The notes: a model not told the origin generated them from the sequence alone. Positions 43,362 to 52,100 are shown, counted from the stretch's first letter. The stretch: 64,000 nt of DNA from Bacillus sp. B-jedd (GCF_000821085.1 NZ_CCXR01000001.1:2315001-2379000), one strand, 5' to 3'. Translations and numbers: made by a program.

Positions 43362-44151
43362 TTTTTCCACCAACCACTTTTTTAGGTTCAACTTTATAGC
43401 CGGTAATCATCGATGACACCGAACCGTTTCGCTCCAGATAATCGTCCCGGAAAGCCATATACACATGAATGACTGTAAAAACCATGAATCCCCATGCTGT
43501 AAGATGGTGCCAAGAGCGGACAGAGAAACTGTCTCCTCCAAACACATGAGCCACCCATGTAAATAATGAACCCCAGAACGAATTGAATTGTGGTTCAAAG
43601 TACATATAAAAACCTGTCAGCATGACAATCCATGATCCGAGCCCGATAAAAATCCAGTAGCTTAATTGGGCAAGCGGATTATGGCCTGCATAATGCGGTT
43701 TTTTATTTTTTTGAAACAAATAGAATTTGACTGTTTCAACTGTCTCTTTCCAAAATATCAGCCTGAATGGATTCGACGTCGCGAATTTATTTCCCCTGAA
43801 TGCCCAGTAAAGCCTGAAAATCAAATTTACTGTAAATAAGAAAGCAGAAAAGAAATGAATATATCTCGCCCAACCCATCAAATAAGAATAATAGGCTTCC
43901 TCATGGATAGAGGCTGCCACAAAAGGCTTACCAATGTAGATGCCTGTTCCCATCAAGAGAAGGATCGCCAGCATGTTCACCCAGTGAAAAATGCGAACAG
44001 GCAGCTCCCATACATACACCTTGACAGGCTCATTGCCAATCGGGGTATAGACGATCGGCCTTTCAGGATGGAAAGATACTTCACTGTTTAAAACTGGTTT
44101 TTCCGGTTCATACACGTACTCGCTATTTTGGTTTGGCACGATATTCGCCAT
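43351..44151 (-). CDS. [NiFe] hydrogenase cytochrome b subunit
   Basis: A 266-residue HyaC-type diheme membrane subunit that passes electrons from the exported hydrogenase to quinone. Four to five TM segments; heme-ligand candidates in VRIFHWVNM, ARYIHFFSAF, RSWHHLTAWG and TVIHVYMA. An N-terminal cytoplasmic extension of about 50 residues precedes TM1. AGGAGGG is before ATG 44151; 11 bp separate it from the large subunit gene. Confidence 0.93.
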   Translation of the reverse strand: MANIVPNQNSEYVYEPEKPVLNSEVSFHPERPIVYTPIGNEPVKVYVWELPVRIFHWVNMLAILLLMGTGIYIGKPFVAASIHEEAYYSYLMGWARYIHFFSAFLFTVNLIFRLYWAFRGNKFATSNPFRLIFWKETVETVKFYLFQKNKKPHYAGHNPLAQLSYWIFIGLGSWIVMLTGFYMYFEPQFNSFWGSLFTWVAHVFGGDSFSVRSWHHLTAWGFMVFTVIHVYMAFRDDYLERNGSVSSMITGYKVEPKKVVGGKNEK

Positions 44152-44162
44152 AGGAATCCCTC

Positions 44163-45887
44163 CTATCCCAACCGGATTTCGGTCGTTTTATTCGTTTCCA
44201 AATCCGTCAAATGCACCGCGCACGCAAGGCATGGATCAAAGGAATGAATAATCCTGAGAATCTCGAGTGGATTCTCCTTATCGAGGAGCGGGGTTCCCTT
44301 CAGCGCGGCTTCATAGGCGCCCGCCTTGCCGTTATGGTCTTTCGGGGATGCGTTCCATGTTGTAGGGACGACGGCCTGATAGTTTTTCGTTTTGCCATTT
44401 TCAATTTCAATCCAGTGGCCAAGTGCACCACGCGGCGCTTCCATCCAGCCGACTCCCTTTGCTTTTTCAGGCCAGGAGGATGGGTCCCATTTCATTCGAT
44501 TGAAAGTCTGCTGGTTACCAGCTTTAATATTTTTCAAAAGCGCATCCATATCATCGCGGAGCCAGCCAACAATAAGCTTCGTCTCCAATCCTCTCGAAAC
44601 TGTTCTGCCAAGTGCGGATTGGAGGGCAGTTAGCGGGAGATCCAATTGTTTCAGCGTTTCATCTACGATACTGACAATCTCTGCTTTTCCGGACGCATAG
44701 CCAACAATCATTCTTGCAAGCGGGCCTGTTTCCATTGGCTGTTCTTTCCATCTTGGCGCTTTTAGCCATGTGTATTCCTTGTCTGTATCAAGCTGCTTAT
44801 AAGGGGCTTTTGGCCCTGTATAATTGAGGGCAGTTTCACCCTCAAAAGGATGTTTGCCAGTGCCAGCACCTTTTTTGCCATCATACGTGTACCAAGAATG
44901 ATCAATGAACTCCTGAACGTGCTCAGGGTCTTTTAGATCAACATCGATTACTTCATGAATGTTGCCGTTCAGAACGATTCCGCGCGGCATCCTGTAACTC
45001 TTGATGTCATATATATCTGTTGGCGAAAAATCTCCATAACAAAGGTAATTGTTAAGCCCGCCGCCATATGTCCAGTCTTTATAAAATGAGCCTATCGCCA
45101 TCAAGTCGGGAATGTAAACTTGCTCGACAAATTGCTTTGCTTCATCGATGATACGCGACACGTGCATGAGCCGTTCGGCATGGATGCCATTATCGCTGTC
45201 AATATCAATTGGCGTTGCCATACCGCCGACGACATAGTGGGGATGAGGGTTTTTCCCGCCAAAAATGGTGTGAATCTTGACAATTTCTTTCTGCCAGTCG
45301 AGCGCCTCAAGGTAATGGGCGACAGCAAGAAGATTCACTTCAGGTGGCAGTTTATAAGCTTTATGGCCCCAGTAACCATTCGCAAAAATCCCTAACTGTC
45401 CACTTTCGACAATTCTCTTCACTTTGCTTTGTACATCAAGGAAATAGCCTGGCGAAGATTTTGGCCAGCTGGAAATGGACTGTGCGATCTTGGATGTTTC
45501 CTCAGGGTTGGCCTTTAGACAGCTGACGACGTCGACCCAATCGAGGGCATGAAGATGATAGAAGTGGACGACGTGGTCGTGTACGAATTGGGCTTCGTTC
45601 ATAATATTCCTGATTAAATGTCCGTTGACCGGTATCTTTATATCCAAAGCATCTTCAACAGAGCGAATCGATGCGAGGGCATGGGTCGTTGTGCATACTC
45701 CGCATATTCTTTGAACGAATGCCCACACATCACGAGGATCACGGTCGTTGACAATCAGTTCAATCCCCCTGACGGAAGTACCGGAACTGTATCCTTCTTT
45801 AATGACCCCTTTTTCGTCAATATCCACTTCAATCCGGAGATGGCCTTCAATTCTTGTAATCGGATCAACAATTACCCGCTCGCTCAT
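44163..45887 (-). CDS. [NiFe] uptake hydrogenase large subunit
   Basis: A 574-residue catalytic subunit holding the NiFe centre. L1 motif RICGVCTTTHA (Cys62, Cys65); L2 motif DPCLACAVH (Cys553, Cys556, His559). The final 15 residues after His559 should be cut off by the protease. It has no signal of its own and would be exported with the small subunit by Tat. The start overlaps the small-subunit stop (ATGA). Group 1 membrane-bound uptake type by subunit set. Confidence 0.96.
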   Translation of the reverse strand: MSERVIVDPITRIEGHLRIEVDIDEKGVIKEGYSSGTSVRGIELIVNDRDPRDVWAFVQRICGVCTTTHALASIRSVEDALDIKIPVNGHLIRNIMNEAQFVHDHVVHFYHLHALDWVDVVSCLKANPEETSKIAQSISSWPKSSPGYFLDVQSKVKRIVESGQLGIFANGYWGHKAYKLPPEVNLLAVAHYLEALDWQKEIVKIHTIFGGKNPHPHYVVGGMATPIDIDSDNGIHAERLMHVSRIIDEAKQFVEQVYIPDLMAIGSFYKDWTYGGGLNNYLCYGDFSPTDIYDIKSYRMPRGIVLNGNIHEVIDVDLKDPEHVQEFIDHSWYTYDGKKGAGTGKHPFEGETALNYTGPKAPYKQLDTDKEYTWLKAPRWKEQPMETGPLARMIVGYASGKAEIVSIVDETLKQLDLPLTALQSALGRTVSRGLETKLIVGWLRDDMDALLKNIKAGNQQTFNRMKWDPSSWPEKAKGVGWMEAPRGALGHWIEIENGKTKNYQAVVPTTWNASPKDHNGKAGAYEAALKGTPLLDKENPLEILRIIHSFDPCLACAVHLTDLETNKTTEIRLG

Positions 45888-46984
45888 TCTTCTTCACCTC
45901 TTTTTTCTTCATGTTCGGTCTCCTTTTTGTCATCAAGTTTCTTTTTGATGACTGTCCCAGTTGCATGGACAGCAATTCCTGCTGTCGTGAGCCCGATTGC
46001 CGCCAGTCCAACCTCGTCCGGATTGATAGTTGTCTGCGTGCCAGGGATCTTTGCCATGCGGGTAAAAAACGGACCATTATCCCAGAAAGCGCTTTCAGTA
46101 CATCCAATACAAGGATTCCCTGATTGAATCGGATAGCTCACACCGCCATTCCAGCGCATTTCTGCGCAAGAGCTGTATGTTGTCGGCCCTTTGCAGCCAA
46201 CTTTATAAAGACAGTACCCCTGCTTCGCGCCTTCATCATCGAATGATTCTACAAATAGCCCTGCATCAAAATATGCACGGCGGTTACATTTATCATGAAT
46301 TCTGTGGCGGAAAAATGCTTTTGGCCTGCCAAGGTGATCCAGTTCAGGGAGCTTGCCAAACGTAATAAAATGCGCGATCACTCCTGTCATTACTTCTGCA
46401 ATTGGGGGACAGCCTGGAACAAGAATGACTGGCACGTCTTTGACAAAATCTGTGACTGGTTTTGCCCCGGTTGGATTAGGCTTGGCAGCGGCAATTCCTC
46501 CCCATGAAGAACAGGATCCGTAAGCAATAACCGCCAAAGCATCTTTGGCTGCTTCAATAAGAATTTCTTTCCCCGACCTTCCTCCAACAGTCATGAAAGC
46601 ATAATCGTCAGGAATGCTTCCTTCAACCGCAAGGATGTATTCTCCCTTATAGTCCTTTAAAACGCTCTGCAAAGCGCTTTCGACCTGATGGCCGGAAGCC
46701 GCGGATAACACTTCCGAATACTCAAGCGAAATCATTTCAAGCAATACACTCTCCGTGCTTGGCTGCGATGACCTGATGAACGACTCCGAACAGCCGGTAC
46801 AATCCTGAAATTGCAGCCAAACGACCGGAACTCGTTTTTTCGTTTCCATTGCTTCAACTACTTGGCCGGAATTCGCGTAATCAATGCCAAGCGCAGCGGC
46901 AAGGGCCGTACATGTTTTCAGGAAATCCCGCCTTGTAATCCCCCGGTCCAGGGCAGCTTCATAAACGGTTTGTTGCCTCTTCAT
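45884..46984 (-). CDS. [NiFe] uptake hydrogenase small subunit, Tat signal
   Basis: A 366-residue Fe-S subunit with twin-arginine signal ITRRDFLK (R18, R19). Proximal cluster region DCTGCSES (Cys62, Cys65) and AYGSCSSWGG (Cys158) have the standard four Cys; the two extra Cys of oxygen-tolerant group 1d enzymes are Gly here. Distal cluster HDKCNRR...GYCLYKVGCKG and medial NPCIGCTES follow. A C-terminal TM anchor (GLAAIGLTTAGIAVHATGTVI) and a charged tail end the chain. GGGGGGATAG precedes ATG 46984. First gene of the operon. Confidence 0.96.
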   Translation of the reverse strand: MKRQQTVYEAALDRGITRRDFLKTCTALAAALGIDYANSGQVVEAMETKKRVPVVWLQFQDCTGCSESFIRSSQPSTESVLLEMISLEYSEVLSAASGHQVESALQSVLKDYKGEYILAVEGSIPDDYAFMTVGGRSGKEILIEAAKDALAVIAYGSCSSWGGIAAAKPNPTGAKPVTDFVKDVPVILVPGCPPIAEVMTGVIAHFITFGKLPELDHLGRPKAFFRHRIHDKCNRRAYFDAGLFVESFDDEGAKQGYCLYKVGCKGPTTYSSCAEMRWNGGVSYPIQSGNPCIGCTESAFWDNGPFFTRMAKIPGTQTTINPDEVGLAAIGLTTAGIAVHATGTVIKKKLDDKKETEHEEKRGEEE

Positions 46985-47260
46985 TCGCTATCCCCCCATA
47001 TTCCAATTTCTTGTATTCAGCGTAAATGTAGCACATGAAAAGGCCAAAAGTCCCAGGATTATTAATAAATACATAAATATTCCTTAACTAGATAAATAGC
47101 ATAATTTTGATGAAAAGCTGTTTTTAGTCAGTTGATTTTTATTCATTAATGTTTTGGGGAAATCCTATTCGGAATTATGAGATTGGGCTAGGCAGAAACC
47201 AGTATGTTTCCAAGATGACCTTAAAGCTTACCTTCTGAAGAAAACAAGATTATTAACAAT
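46985..47260. other. Intergenic region upstream of the hydrogenase operon
   Basis: AT-rich gap of about 275 bp holding the operon promoter, which I could not place with confidence: no matched -35/-10 pair or clear FNR/ResD box is visible. No reading frame of note. Confidence 0.4.
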
Positions 47261-47315
47261 AAAAAAAGCTGTCCTTAAAATAGCCATCGCATGCGACTAT
47301 TTTTAGGAACAGCTT
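47261..47315 (-). terminator. Large intrinsic terminator of tatC
   Basis: On the minus strand AAGCTGTTCCTAAAAATAG pairs with CTATTTTAAGGACAGCTT (few mismatches); the loop contains TCGCATGCGA; a seven-T run follows. Confidence 0.88.
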
Positions 47316-47321
47316 GATAAA

Positions 47322-48062
47322 TTACTCCGCGGCTAACTCTTCTTCTGCCGCAAGTTTTTTCATTCTCTTCTTATATACAACTTTTGACAGATTCACTGAT
47401 ATTTCGTACAGAAGCAATAGCGGTATACTTACCAGGAAATCGGACATTGGGTCTGGAGGGGTAATGACTACCGCGATAATGATTAAAACGAAGTAGGCGT
47501 ATTTCCGGATCTTTGTCAGCACATAAGGGTTCAGGATACCCAAGGATGTCAGGAACATGACAACCGGCGGAAGTTCAAAAAGAACCCCGAATGGCAGTGT
47601 CATGTGCAGGATGAACCGGAAATATTTTTCGGCCGTAAAGTTGGTGACAAGCATGTCGCCGCCCAAATTAACGAGAAATTTCATGACGTTCGGGAAAATC
47701 ACGAAATAACCGAAGGCCAGGCCAACAATAAACAAAATGAATAATGCCGGGACATAGGAAAGAGAAATTCTCCGTTCAATCGGTTTTAAGGCCGGTTTTA
47801 CAAACAGCCAGAGCTGGATGGCCACTATAGGGATGGTCCCTGCAATCGCAATCAGGGAAGCCAGCGTGAAATACACCCAGACAATATCACTTGGCCCGAG
47901 GACGATCAGCTTTACATCCAGGTCACGAACAAACCAGTGATATATATCTTCAACATAATAAAAGCCAACGATGAAGAAGATGACAAACGCGATTCCGGAA
48001 ATGATTATTCTTTTGCGAAGTTCATCAAGATGGTCAACGACATTCAATTCTTTATCTTCCAT
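47322..48062 (-). CDS. tatC: Twin-arginine translocase subunit TatC
   Basis: A 246-residue six-TM receptor for twin-arginine signals. Motifs: VDHLDELRKRI (8-18), the periplasmic LIVLGPSDIVWVYF, and FGVLFELPPVVMFL. GGGAGA precedes ATG 48062. Located just upstream of the hydrogenase small subunit; with TatA it should export that protein and probably the DmsA-like subunit. B. subtilis has two TatC types; this one may be a dedicated system. Confidence 0.95.
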   Translation of the reverse strand: MEDKELNVVDHLDELRKRIIISGIAFVIFFIVGFYYVEDIYHWFVRDLDVKLIVLGPSDIVWVYFTLASLIAIAGTIPIVAIQLWLFVKPALKPIERRISLSYVPALFILFIVGLAFGYFVIFPNVMKFLVNLGGDMLVTNFTAEKYFRFILHMTLPFGVLFELPPVVMFLTSLGILNPYVLTKIRKYAYFVLIIIAVVITPPDPMSDFLVSIPLLLLYEISVNLSKVVYKKRMKKLAAEEELAAE

Positions 48063-48212
48063 ATTGTTCTCCCTGCCAATAGGTTGTTAATTCTGCGGGC
48101 CGAATGGATTCTCGCCGCAGAGGGTGAAGTTATAAGAAAAGGGCCCCTACCCAAGCTTCACTTTCAAGCTGCAAGGCTGTGACCCCCCGTTTAAATGAAT
48201 GAAACATTAAGG
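48063..48212 (-). promoter_or_regulatory. tatC leader region with hairpin
   Basis: Between the tatA terminator and tatC lie 150 bp. The minus strand contains CTGCGG-(cgagaatccattcggc)-CCGCAG and a GGGGCCCTTTT element. Possible leader structure or a separate tatC promoter; no known motif recognised. Confidence 0.3.
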
Positions 48213-48245
48213 AAAAAAGGTGCAAGACTTGGATCTTACACCTTA
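48213..48245 (-). terminator. Intrinsic terminator of tatA
   Basis: On the minus strand AAGGTGtAAG-atccaagt-CTTgCACCTT and a T run, overlapping the tatA stop. It separates tatA from tatC transcription at least in part. Confidence 0.75.
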
Positions 48246-48437
48246 TTTTGCTGCTTTTTTCTTTTCTTCTTCGAAATCTTCCATAACGTCGCTTGTCAGT
48301 TCGCGTGTTGATTTCTTAAATTCACGAAGCGTCTGGCCGAATGCGCGGCCGATTTCCGGAAGCTTTTTCGGTCCGAAAATGATGAGAGCAAGAACAAGAA
48401 TCAGGATTAAGCCGGGAACGCCAATATTATTCAACAT
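48243..48437 (-). CDS. tatA: Twin-arginine translocase pore subunit TatA
   Basis: A 64-residue protein with one N-terminal TM helix ([17 protein letters not shown]), the hinge [14 protein letters not shown] and an amphipathic helix ([13 protein letters not shown]). In Gram-positive Tat systems this combines TatA and TatB roles. AAAGGGATG precedes ATG 48437. Confidence 0.95.
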   Translation of the reverse strand: MLNNIGVPGLILILVLALIIFGPKKLPEIGRAFGQTLREFKKSTRELTSDVMEDFEEEKKKAAK

Positions 48438-48743
48438 AAGGTAACATCCCTTTCTGTAATGTGAATCTACTATGATTATAGTACTTTAAAAAGCTTAAAG
48501 GATAAAAACGGGCCAAAATACATATAACTTTCACAAATGAATCCAACAAATGCGGGCAGCTGCCCTGCATGTACAAATTTAACAATAACCTTTCCAATAG
48601 TCAACGGTGAAACCTGCCAATAAACGTTCATAATATTTTGAAATTTCATTTTCTTTTTAGTTGATTTCATTAGGAGTCATAACATATACTAAAAAGAAGC
48701 AAGTTGAAGCCGTAAAAAAATCATATGGAAGGGAGTGGACAGC
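48438..48743. other. Intergenic gap upstream of tatA
   Basis: 306 bp between divergent genes. It includes the tatA promoter region and a short palindrome GGGCAGCTGCCC near 48555-48566. No gene seen. Confidence 0.4.
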
Positions 48744-48980
48744 TTGGAATTTTCACTTGATAGCTTTGAGTGTGTACTGCCAGTGGAAATCACCATCGAT
48801 GACGACAACGGCCGCTATATGGTCCGGAAAAGCGATACGAGCGGAGTCTTTTTTAACAGCCCTTCTGAACTGATTTCCTGGATCAGGGACCACCTGAAGG
48901 AAGACGAATTTTTAAAACCCGATGCTTTCAGGCACATGCTGGGCAAGCTAACAGAGTATGAACAAATGGAAAATAACTAG
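48744..48980 (+). CDS. Small acidic protein of unknown function
   Basis: A 78-residue protein starting LEFSLDSFECVLPVEIT (TTG 48744, 6 nt after GGGAGTGG; GTG 48735 is also possible). It is acidic (TIDDDNGRYMV, HLKEDEF) without motifs. Convergent with dfrA. Not recognised. Confidence 0.6.
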   Translation: MEFSLDSFECVLPVEITIDDDNGRYMVRKSDTSGVFFNSPSELISWIRDHLKEDEFLKPDAFRHMLGKLTEYEQMENN

Positions 48981-48987
48981 CAAACAT

Positions 48988-49020
48988 GCAAAAACATCAG
49001 CCCGCGCTGATGTTTTTGTG
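48988..49020. terminator. Bidirectional terminator before dfrA end
   Basis: AAAAACATCAGC-ccg-CGCTGATGTTTTT between convergent genes. Confidence 0.88.
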
Positions 49021-49029
49021 TTTTATATC

Positions 49030-49518
49030 TTAATTTTTCCGCTCATAAATCCTGAACTCATAATCGTATGGGTTTTTATCGTCCCTGATTCCTTTTTCAA
49101 TAGAAGCCAGTTCCCAACAGTCCAATTCAAATTCCGGAAAAAAGGTATCCCCTTCAAATTCCTCATTGATGAAAGTAAGGTAAAGCTTGTCCGCATAAGG
49201 AAACAATTGGATGAAAATTTCCGCTCCTCCGATGACGAAGACCTCTTTATCCTTTTTTTTGCAAAAGTCCACGAATTCTTCGGCAGAATGGAACACTGTA
49301 CAGTTTTCGCTTTCATATTGTTCATTCCGTGTGATGATGATATTTTCCCTGCCTGGAAGGGGACGGCCAATTGATTCATGGGTTTTCCTCCCCATTGCGA
49401 CCGGATGACCCATCGTTGACCTTTTGAAAAATTTCAGGTCCTCAGGCAAATGCCATGGCAGCTGGTTGTCCTTCCCGATGACTCTGTTTTTATCCATTGC
49501 CCAAATAAACGAAATCAT
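49030..49518 (-). CDS. dfrA: Dihydrofolate reductase
   Basis: A 162-residue DHFR regenerating tetrahydrofolate with NADPH. Motifs: [28 protein letters not shown], of which [18 protein letters not shown] is the catalytic loop with Asp27-equivalent as Glu; [24 protein letters not shown]. The ATG overlaps the thyA stop (ATGA), so the two genes are coupled, matching their linked chemistry. Confidence 0.96.
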   Translation of the reverse strand: MISFIWAMDKNRVIGKDNQLPWHLPEDLKFFKRSTMGHPVAMGRKTHESIGRPLPGRENIIITRNEQYESENCTVFHSAEEFVDFCKKKDKEVFVIGGAEIFIQLFPYADKLYLTFINEEFEGDTFFPEFELDCWELASIEKGIRDDKNPYDYEFRIYERKN

Positions 49519-50309
49519 ACACTGACAGCTCCCTTTATATGCGGGTGCGGGTCGTAGCCTTCAAGGGCAAAATCTTCGAATTTAAACGAGTAGATATCTT
49601 TAACTTCCGGATTGATCGCCATCTTAGGCAGCTTCCGTGGCTCGCGTCCGAGCTGCTCATTTACTTGTTCAATATGGTTTTTATAAATATGTACATCGCC
49701 AAACGTATGGACGAAATCACCTAGTTCCAAATCGCAAACCTGTGCAATCATCATAGTAAGCAGCGCGTATGAGGCTATATTGAATGGCACCCCCAGGAAC
49801 AAATCCGCGGAACGCTGGTAAAGCTGGCATGACAATTTACCATCCGCAACATAGAACTGGAACATACAGTGGCAAGGGGCGAGAGCCATTTTATCAATTT
49901 CCGCAGCATTCCAAGCGTTGACTATCAGCCTGCGGGAATCAGGGTTTGTCTTAAGTTGGTCGATCAGCTGGCTTATCTGGTCAACGGTTGTGCCGTCTGC
50001 ACCCTCCCAGGAGCGCCATTGCTTGCCGTAAACGGGGCCAAGGTCTCCCTTTTCATCTGCCCATTCATTCCAGATACGGACGCCGTTTTCCTGAAGGTAT
50101 TTCACATTGGTGTCCCCCTGAAGGAACCATAGCAATTCATGGATAATCGATCTCAAATGAAGTTTTTTCGTCGTAACGAGGGGAAACCCTTCGTTTAAAT
50201 CAAACCGCATCTGGTAACCAAATGTGCTGATAGTCCCCGTACCAGTTCTATCATCTTTTTCAGTGCCGTTTTCGAGGACATGGCGGCAAAGTTCTAAATA
50301 CTGTTTCAT
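49515..50309 (-). CDS. thyA: Thymidylate synthase (ThyA/ThyB class)
   Basis: A 264-residue folate-dependent enzyme making dTMP from dUMP. Motifs: [19 protein letters not shown], catalytic [12 protein letters not shown] (Cys), [18 protein letters not shown] and the end [16 protein letters not shown] [17 protein letters not shown]. The 264 length matches B. subtilis ThyB. GGAGGG is 8 nt before ATG 50309. Confidence 0.96.
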   Translation of the reverse strand: MKQYLELCRHVLENGTEKDDRTGTGTISTFGYQMRFDLNEGFPLVTTKKLHLRSIIHELLWFLQGDTNVKYLQENGVRIWNEWADEKGDLGPVYGKQWRSWEGADGTTVDQISQLIDQLKTNPDSRRLIVNAWNAAEIDKMALAPCHCMFQFYVADGKLSCQLYQRSADLFLGVPFNIASYALLTMMIAQVCDLELGDFVHTFGDVHIYKNHIEQVNEQLGREPRKLPKMAINPEVKDIYSFKFEDFALEGYDPHPHIKGAVSV

Positions 50310-50342
50310 TATGTATCCCTCCATCTTTCCGTTATTGTATCA

Positions 50343-50380
50343 AAAAAAGGACTCTGGAAAAATAGATTAGTCCAGGTCCT
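50343..50380 (-). terminator. Intrinsic terminator of the metalloprotease gene
   Basis: On the minus strand an imperfect GGACcTGG / CCAgaGTCC stem with a long loop and seven T residues, overlapping the stop region. Confidence 0.6.
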
Positions 50381-51071
50381 TGATCATTTTGTATGTGAGT
50401 GGTGCTTTTTCATGCAAAAATTCATTGGTTTCCCTGTCCAAATAAAAAAGAGCGAATGATTCAGCGAAGTATTCTTCCGGATACAAAAGGAAATAATCCT
50501 GGCCCGGAAAAAGTTTATCCTTTTCTTTCTCCCATACCTTCTTAAAAGACTCCGTTTTGGTAAGGTGGCCGTACACCCGATTATCAATCGAGTGTGCGAG
50601 TTCATGGAATTCCAGATTTACGGAACCATGTCCGCTTCCTTTTCTACTCGAGCCGATCTTGACCAGGACAACATTCGTCCCACCAATCCCCGGAACATCA
50701 TCCCAGGTAGAGTCTCCCTTATACCCGCGCGGCGTCACACCTTTCAGGTGCCTGGCGCTTGGATTATCTGTCAGCTTTCCTTCAAACAGCCTGACTGATA
50801 CTCCTGCTTTGTTAATTTTTTGAAGCAAAGGCGCTGGGAGAGTGGCAAGTCTGTTGATGATACCGGCAGCTTCCGCAGTATTGAACTTTTCGTCTGGTAA
50901 ATAAACAATATCCCCAACAAGGCTTTCATTTCTAATGCTATCTGATATCGAAGCAATAGAATTAATCTTTTGATAATCTTTTAATGCCACCCCGCCTGGG
51001 GCAGCTTTTGTGCTAGTTAAAAAAGACAAAAACAGGACAATTGGCAGCAGAATATAAATGAGTTTTTTCAA
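50367..51071 (-). CDS. Secreted ATLF-like metalloendopeptidase (anthrax lethal factor/PPEP type)
   Basis: A 234-residue zinc protease with a Sec signal (LIYILLPIVLFLSFLTSTKA). Catalytic set: EFHELAH (His156, Glu157, His160), Tyr193 and Glu200 in DYFLLYPEEYFAESFALF. The Tyr-to-Glu spacing of seven and the following FAExF match anthrax lethal factor (Y728, E735), as does the ending APLTYKMI. Clostridial Pro-Pro endopeptidases share this fold. Start TTG 51071 follows AGGGG. Cleavage target unknown. Confidence 0.85.
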   Translation of the reverse strand: MKKLIYILLPIVLFLSFLTSTKAAPGGVALKDYQKINSIASISDSIRNESLVGDIVYLPDEKFNTAEAAGIINRLATLPAPLLQKINKAGVSVRLFEGKLTDNPSARHLKGVTPRGYKGDSTWDDVPGIGGTNVVLVKIGSSRKGSGHGSVNLEFHELAHSIDNRVYGHLTKTESFKKVWEKEKDKLFPGQDYFLLYPEEYFAESFALFYLDRETNEFLHEKAPLTYKMIKDLD

Positions 51072-51219
51072 TTCTCTTTTCCCCTGTTTGCAATATAATT
51101 GTAATCTAAAAGAATTATAGCACTTCAACGCTGTTAGGTCTCGAGGAGTTTATTGGAAAAATTATCATAAAAATAATGTCATTGAAAGAAACCCTCAGGA
51201 AATTGTTCGCTTCCCAAAA

Positions 51220-51245
51220 CAAAACCCGGCGGGCGCCGGGTTGCT
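51220..51245 (-). terminator. Intrinsic terminator of ypjP
   Basis: On the minus strand CAACCCGGCG-ccc-GCCGGGTTTTGTTTT. Confidence 0.8.
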
Positions 51246-51256
51246 CATTCAACTAT

Positions 51257-51844
51257 TTAGGCCATCCATTTGGGCGGCATATTTTTATCCCAGTAAATAC
51301 TGCCAAGTTCATGGTGATTAGTAAAATTGTCATCGAAAGTGTGGTAATGGAAATTGAACCAATAACCTGATTGCGGCGGATTGTCGCGCCTGACATGGAA
51401 GCGGATAATATGCTTTCCGGTCCGGCTGTCCTTGATGTTGAAAATTTTCTCAGATCGACCTCCGCCCGGCTGTTCCGATATAGCTAGAGCGGCCAGATCC
51501 TCGTCAGGAAACTGCATGGCTGTTTCGGTAATCGCACTTTCAATTTTAGGCAGAATAATTTGTTCGAACTCGTTTTCAATTACCGGCTTGATTTTTGTCC
51601 CAAACTTTTCATATGACCGGTCTTTGGCGAGCTTGACCATGTTTTCAATCATCGTGTCCCTGTCAGGCAGTGCTTCTGATTTCGTAGCTGCGGAAAGAGA
51701 GTCATTGGCATTGAACGTTCCGCGTTCAGAAGAGTCATTTTCCGCCTTAATCCGGTCAAGGAATCCCGGCTGGGCAGGCGTGATTAGACCAAATGTCAGC
51801 AAAGAAACCATTACAACAAATGATTTCCTGATCCACTTTTTCAT
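51257..51844 (-). CDS. ypjP: YpjP family secreted protein
   Basis: A 195-residue protein with an N-terminal signal (RKSFVVMVSLLTFGLITPAQ). The C-terminal part is rich in His/Trp/Tyr: YWFNFHYHTFDDNF, GSIYWDKNMPPKW. The pattern agrees with B. subtilis YpjP, encoded near thyB/dfrA there too. Function unknown. AGGGGCTGGGG precedes ATG 51844. Confidence 0.85.
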   Translation of the reverse strand: MKKWIRKSFVVMVSLLTFGLITPAQPGFLDRIKAENDSSERGTFNANDSLSAATKSEALPDRDTMIENMVKLAKDRSYEKFGTKIKPVIENEFEQIILPKIESAITETAMQFPDEDLAALAISEQPGGGRSEKIFNIKDSRTGKHIIRFHVRRDNPPQSGYWFNFHYHTFDDNFTNHHELGSIYWDKNMPPKWMA

Positions 51845-51986
51845 TACCCCAGCCCCTTTTTTACGAATTGTCTATCTTTTTTCTATTATACTTCTTTTTT
51901 GCCAAAAGTGGGTAATGTTGTTTTAAAGTTTTTTTTATGGATAATAGAATGTATAGCTTAGAAACTAAAAGACAGGGGTGTGGAAG

Positions 51987-52058
51987 ATGGAATGGGTGAT
52001 TGCTGCGGGTTGCCTGATGATGCTGGGCTACTTTATTTATTTGGCCATTTGGGATTAG
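51987..52058 (+). CDS. 23-residue single-TM microprotein
   Basis: ATG 51987 to TAG 52058, with GGGGTGTGGAAG just before. The product starts MEWVIAAGCLMMLGYFIYLA and ends IWD; nearly the whole chain is one TM helix. A strong terminator follows, as expected for a short independent gene. No homologue known to me. Confidence 0.55.
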   Translation: MEWVIAAGCLMMLGYFIYLAIWD

Positions 52059-52067
52059 AAAATAGCG

Positions 52068-52100
52068 GAAGCCGGCCATAGTGCCGGCTTTTAGTTTTTT
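52068..52100. terminator. Bidirectional terminator
   Basis: AGCCGGC-catagt-GCCGGCT then TTTAGTTTTTTT; serves the microprotein and, on the other strand, the ypiP-like gene. Confidence 0.75.

Noticed and set aside
45884..46984. Oxygen-tolerant (group 1d six-Cys) hydrogenase
   Set aside because: Both supernumerary cysteine positions are glycine (CTGC and SWGG).
47261..47315. CRISPR or insertion-sequence end, because of the long inverted repeat
   Set aside because: A single hairpin with a T run right at the tatC stop is explained as a terminator; no repeats, spacers or transposase nearby.
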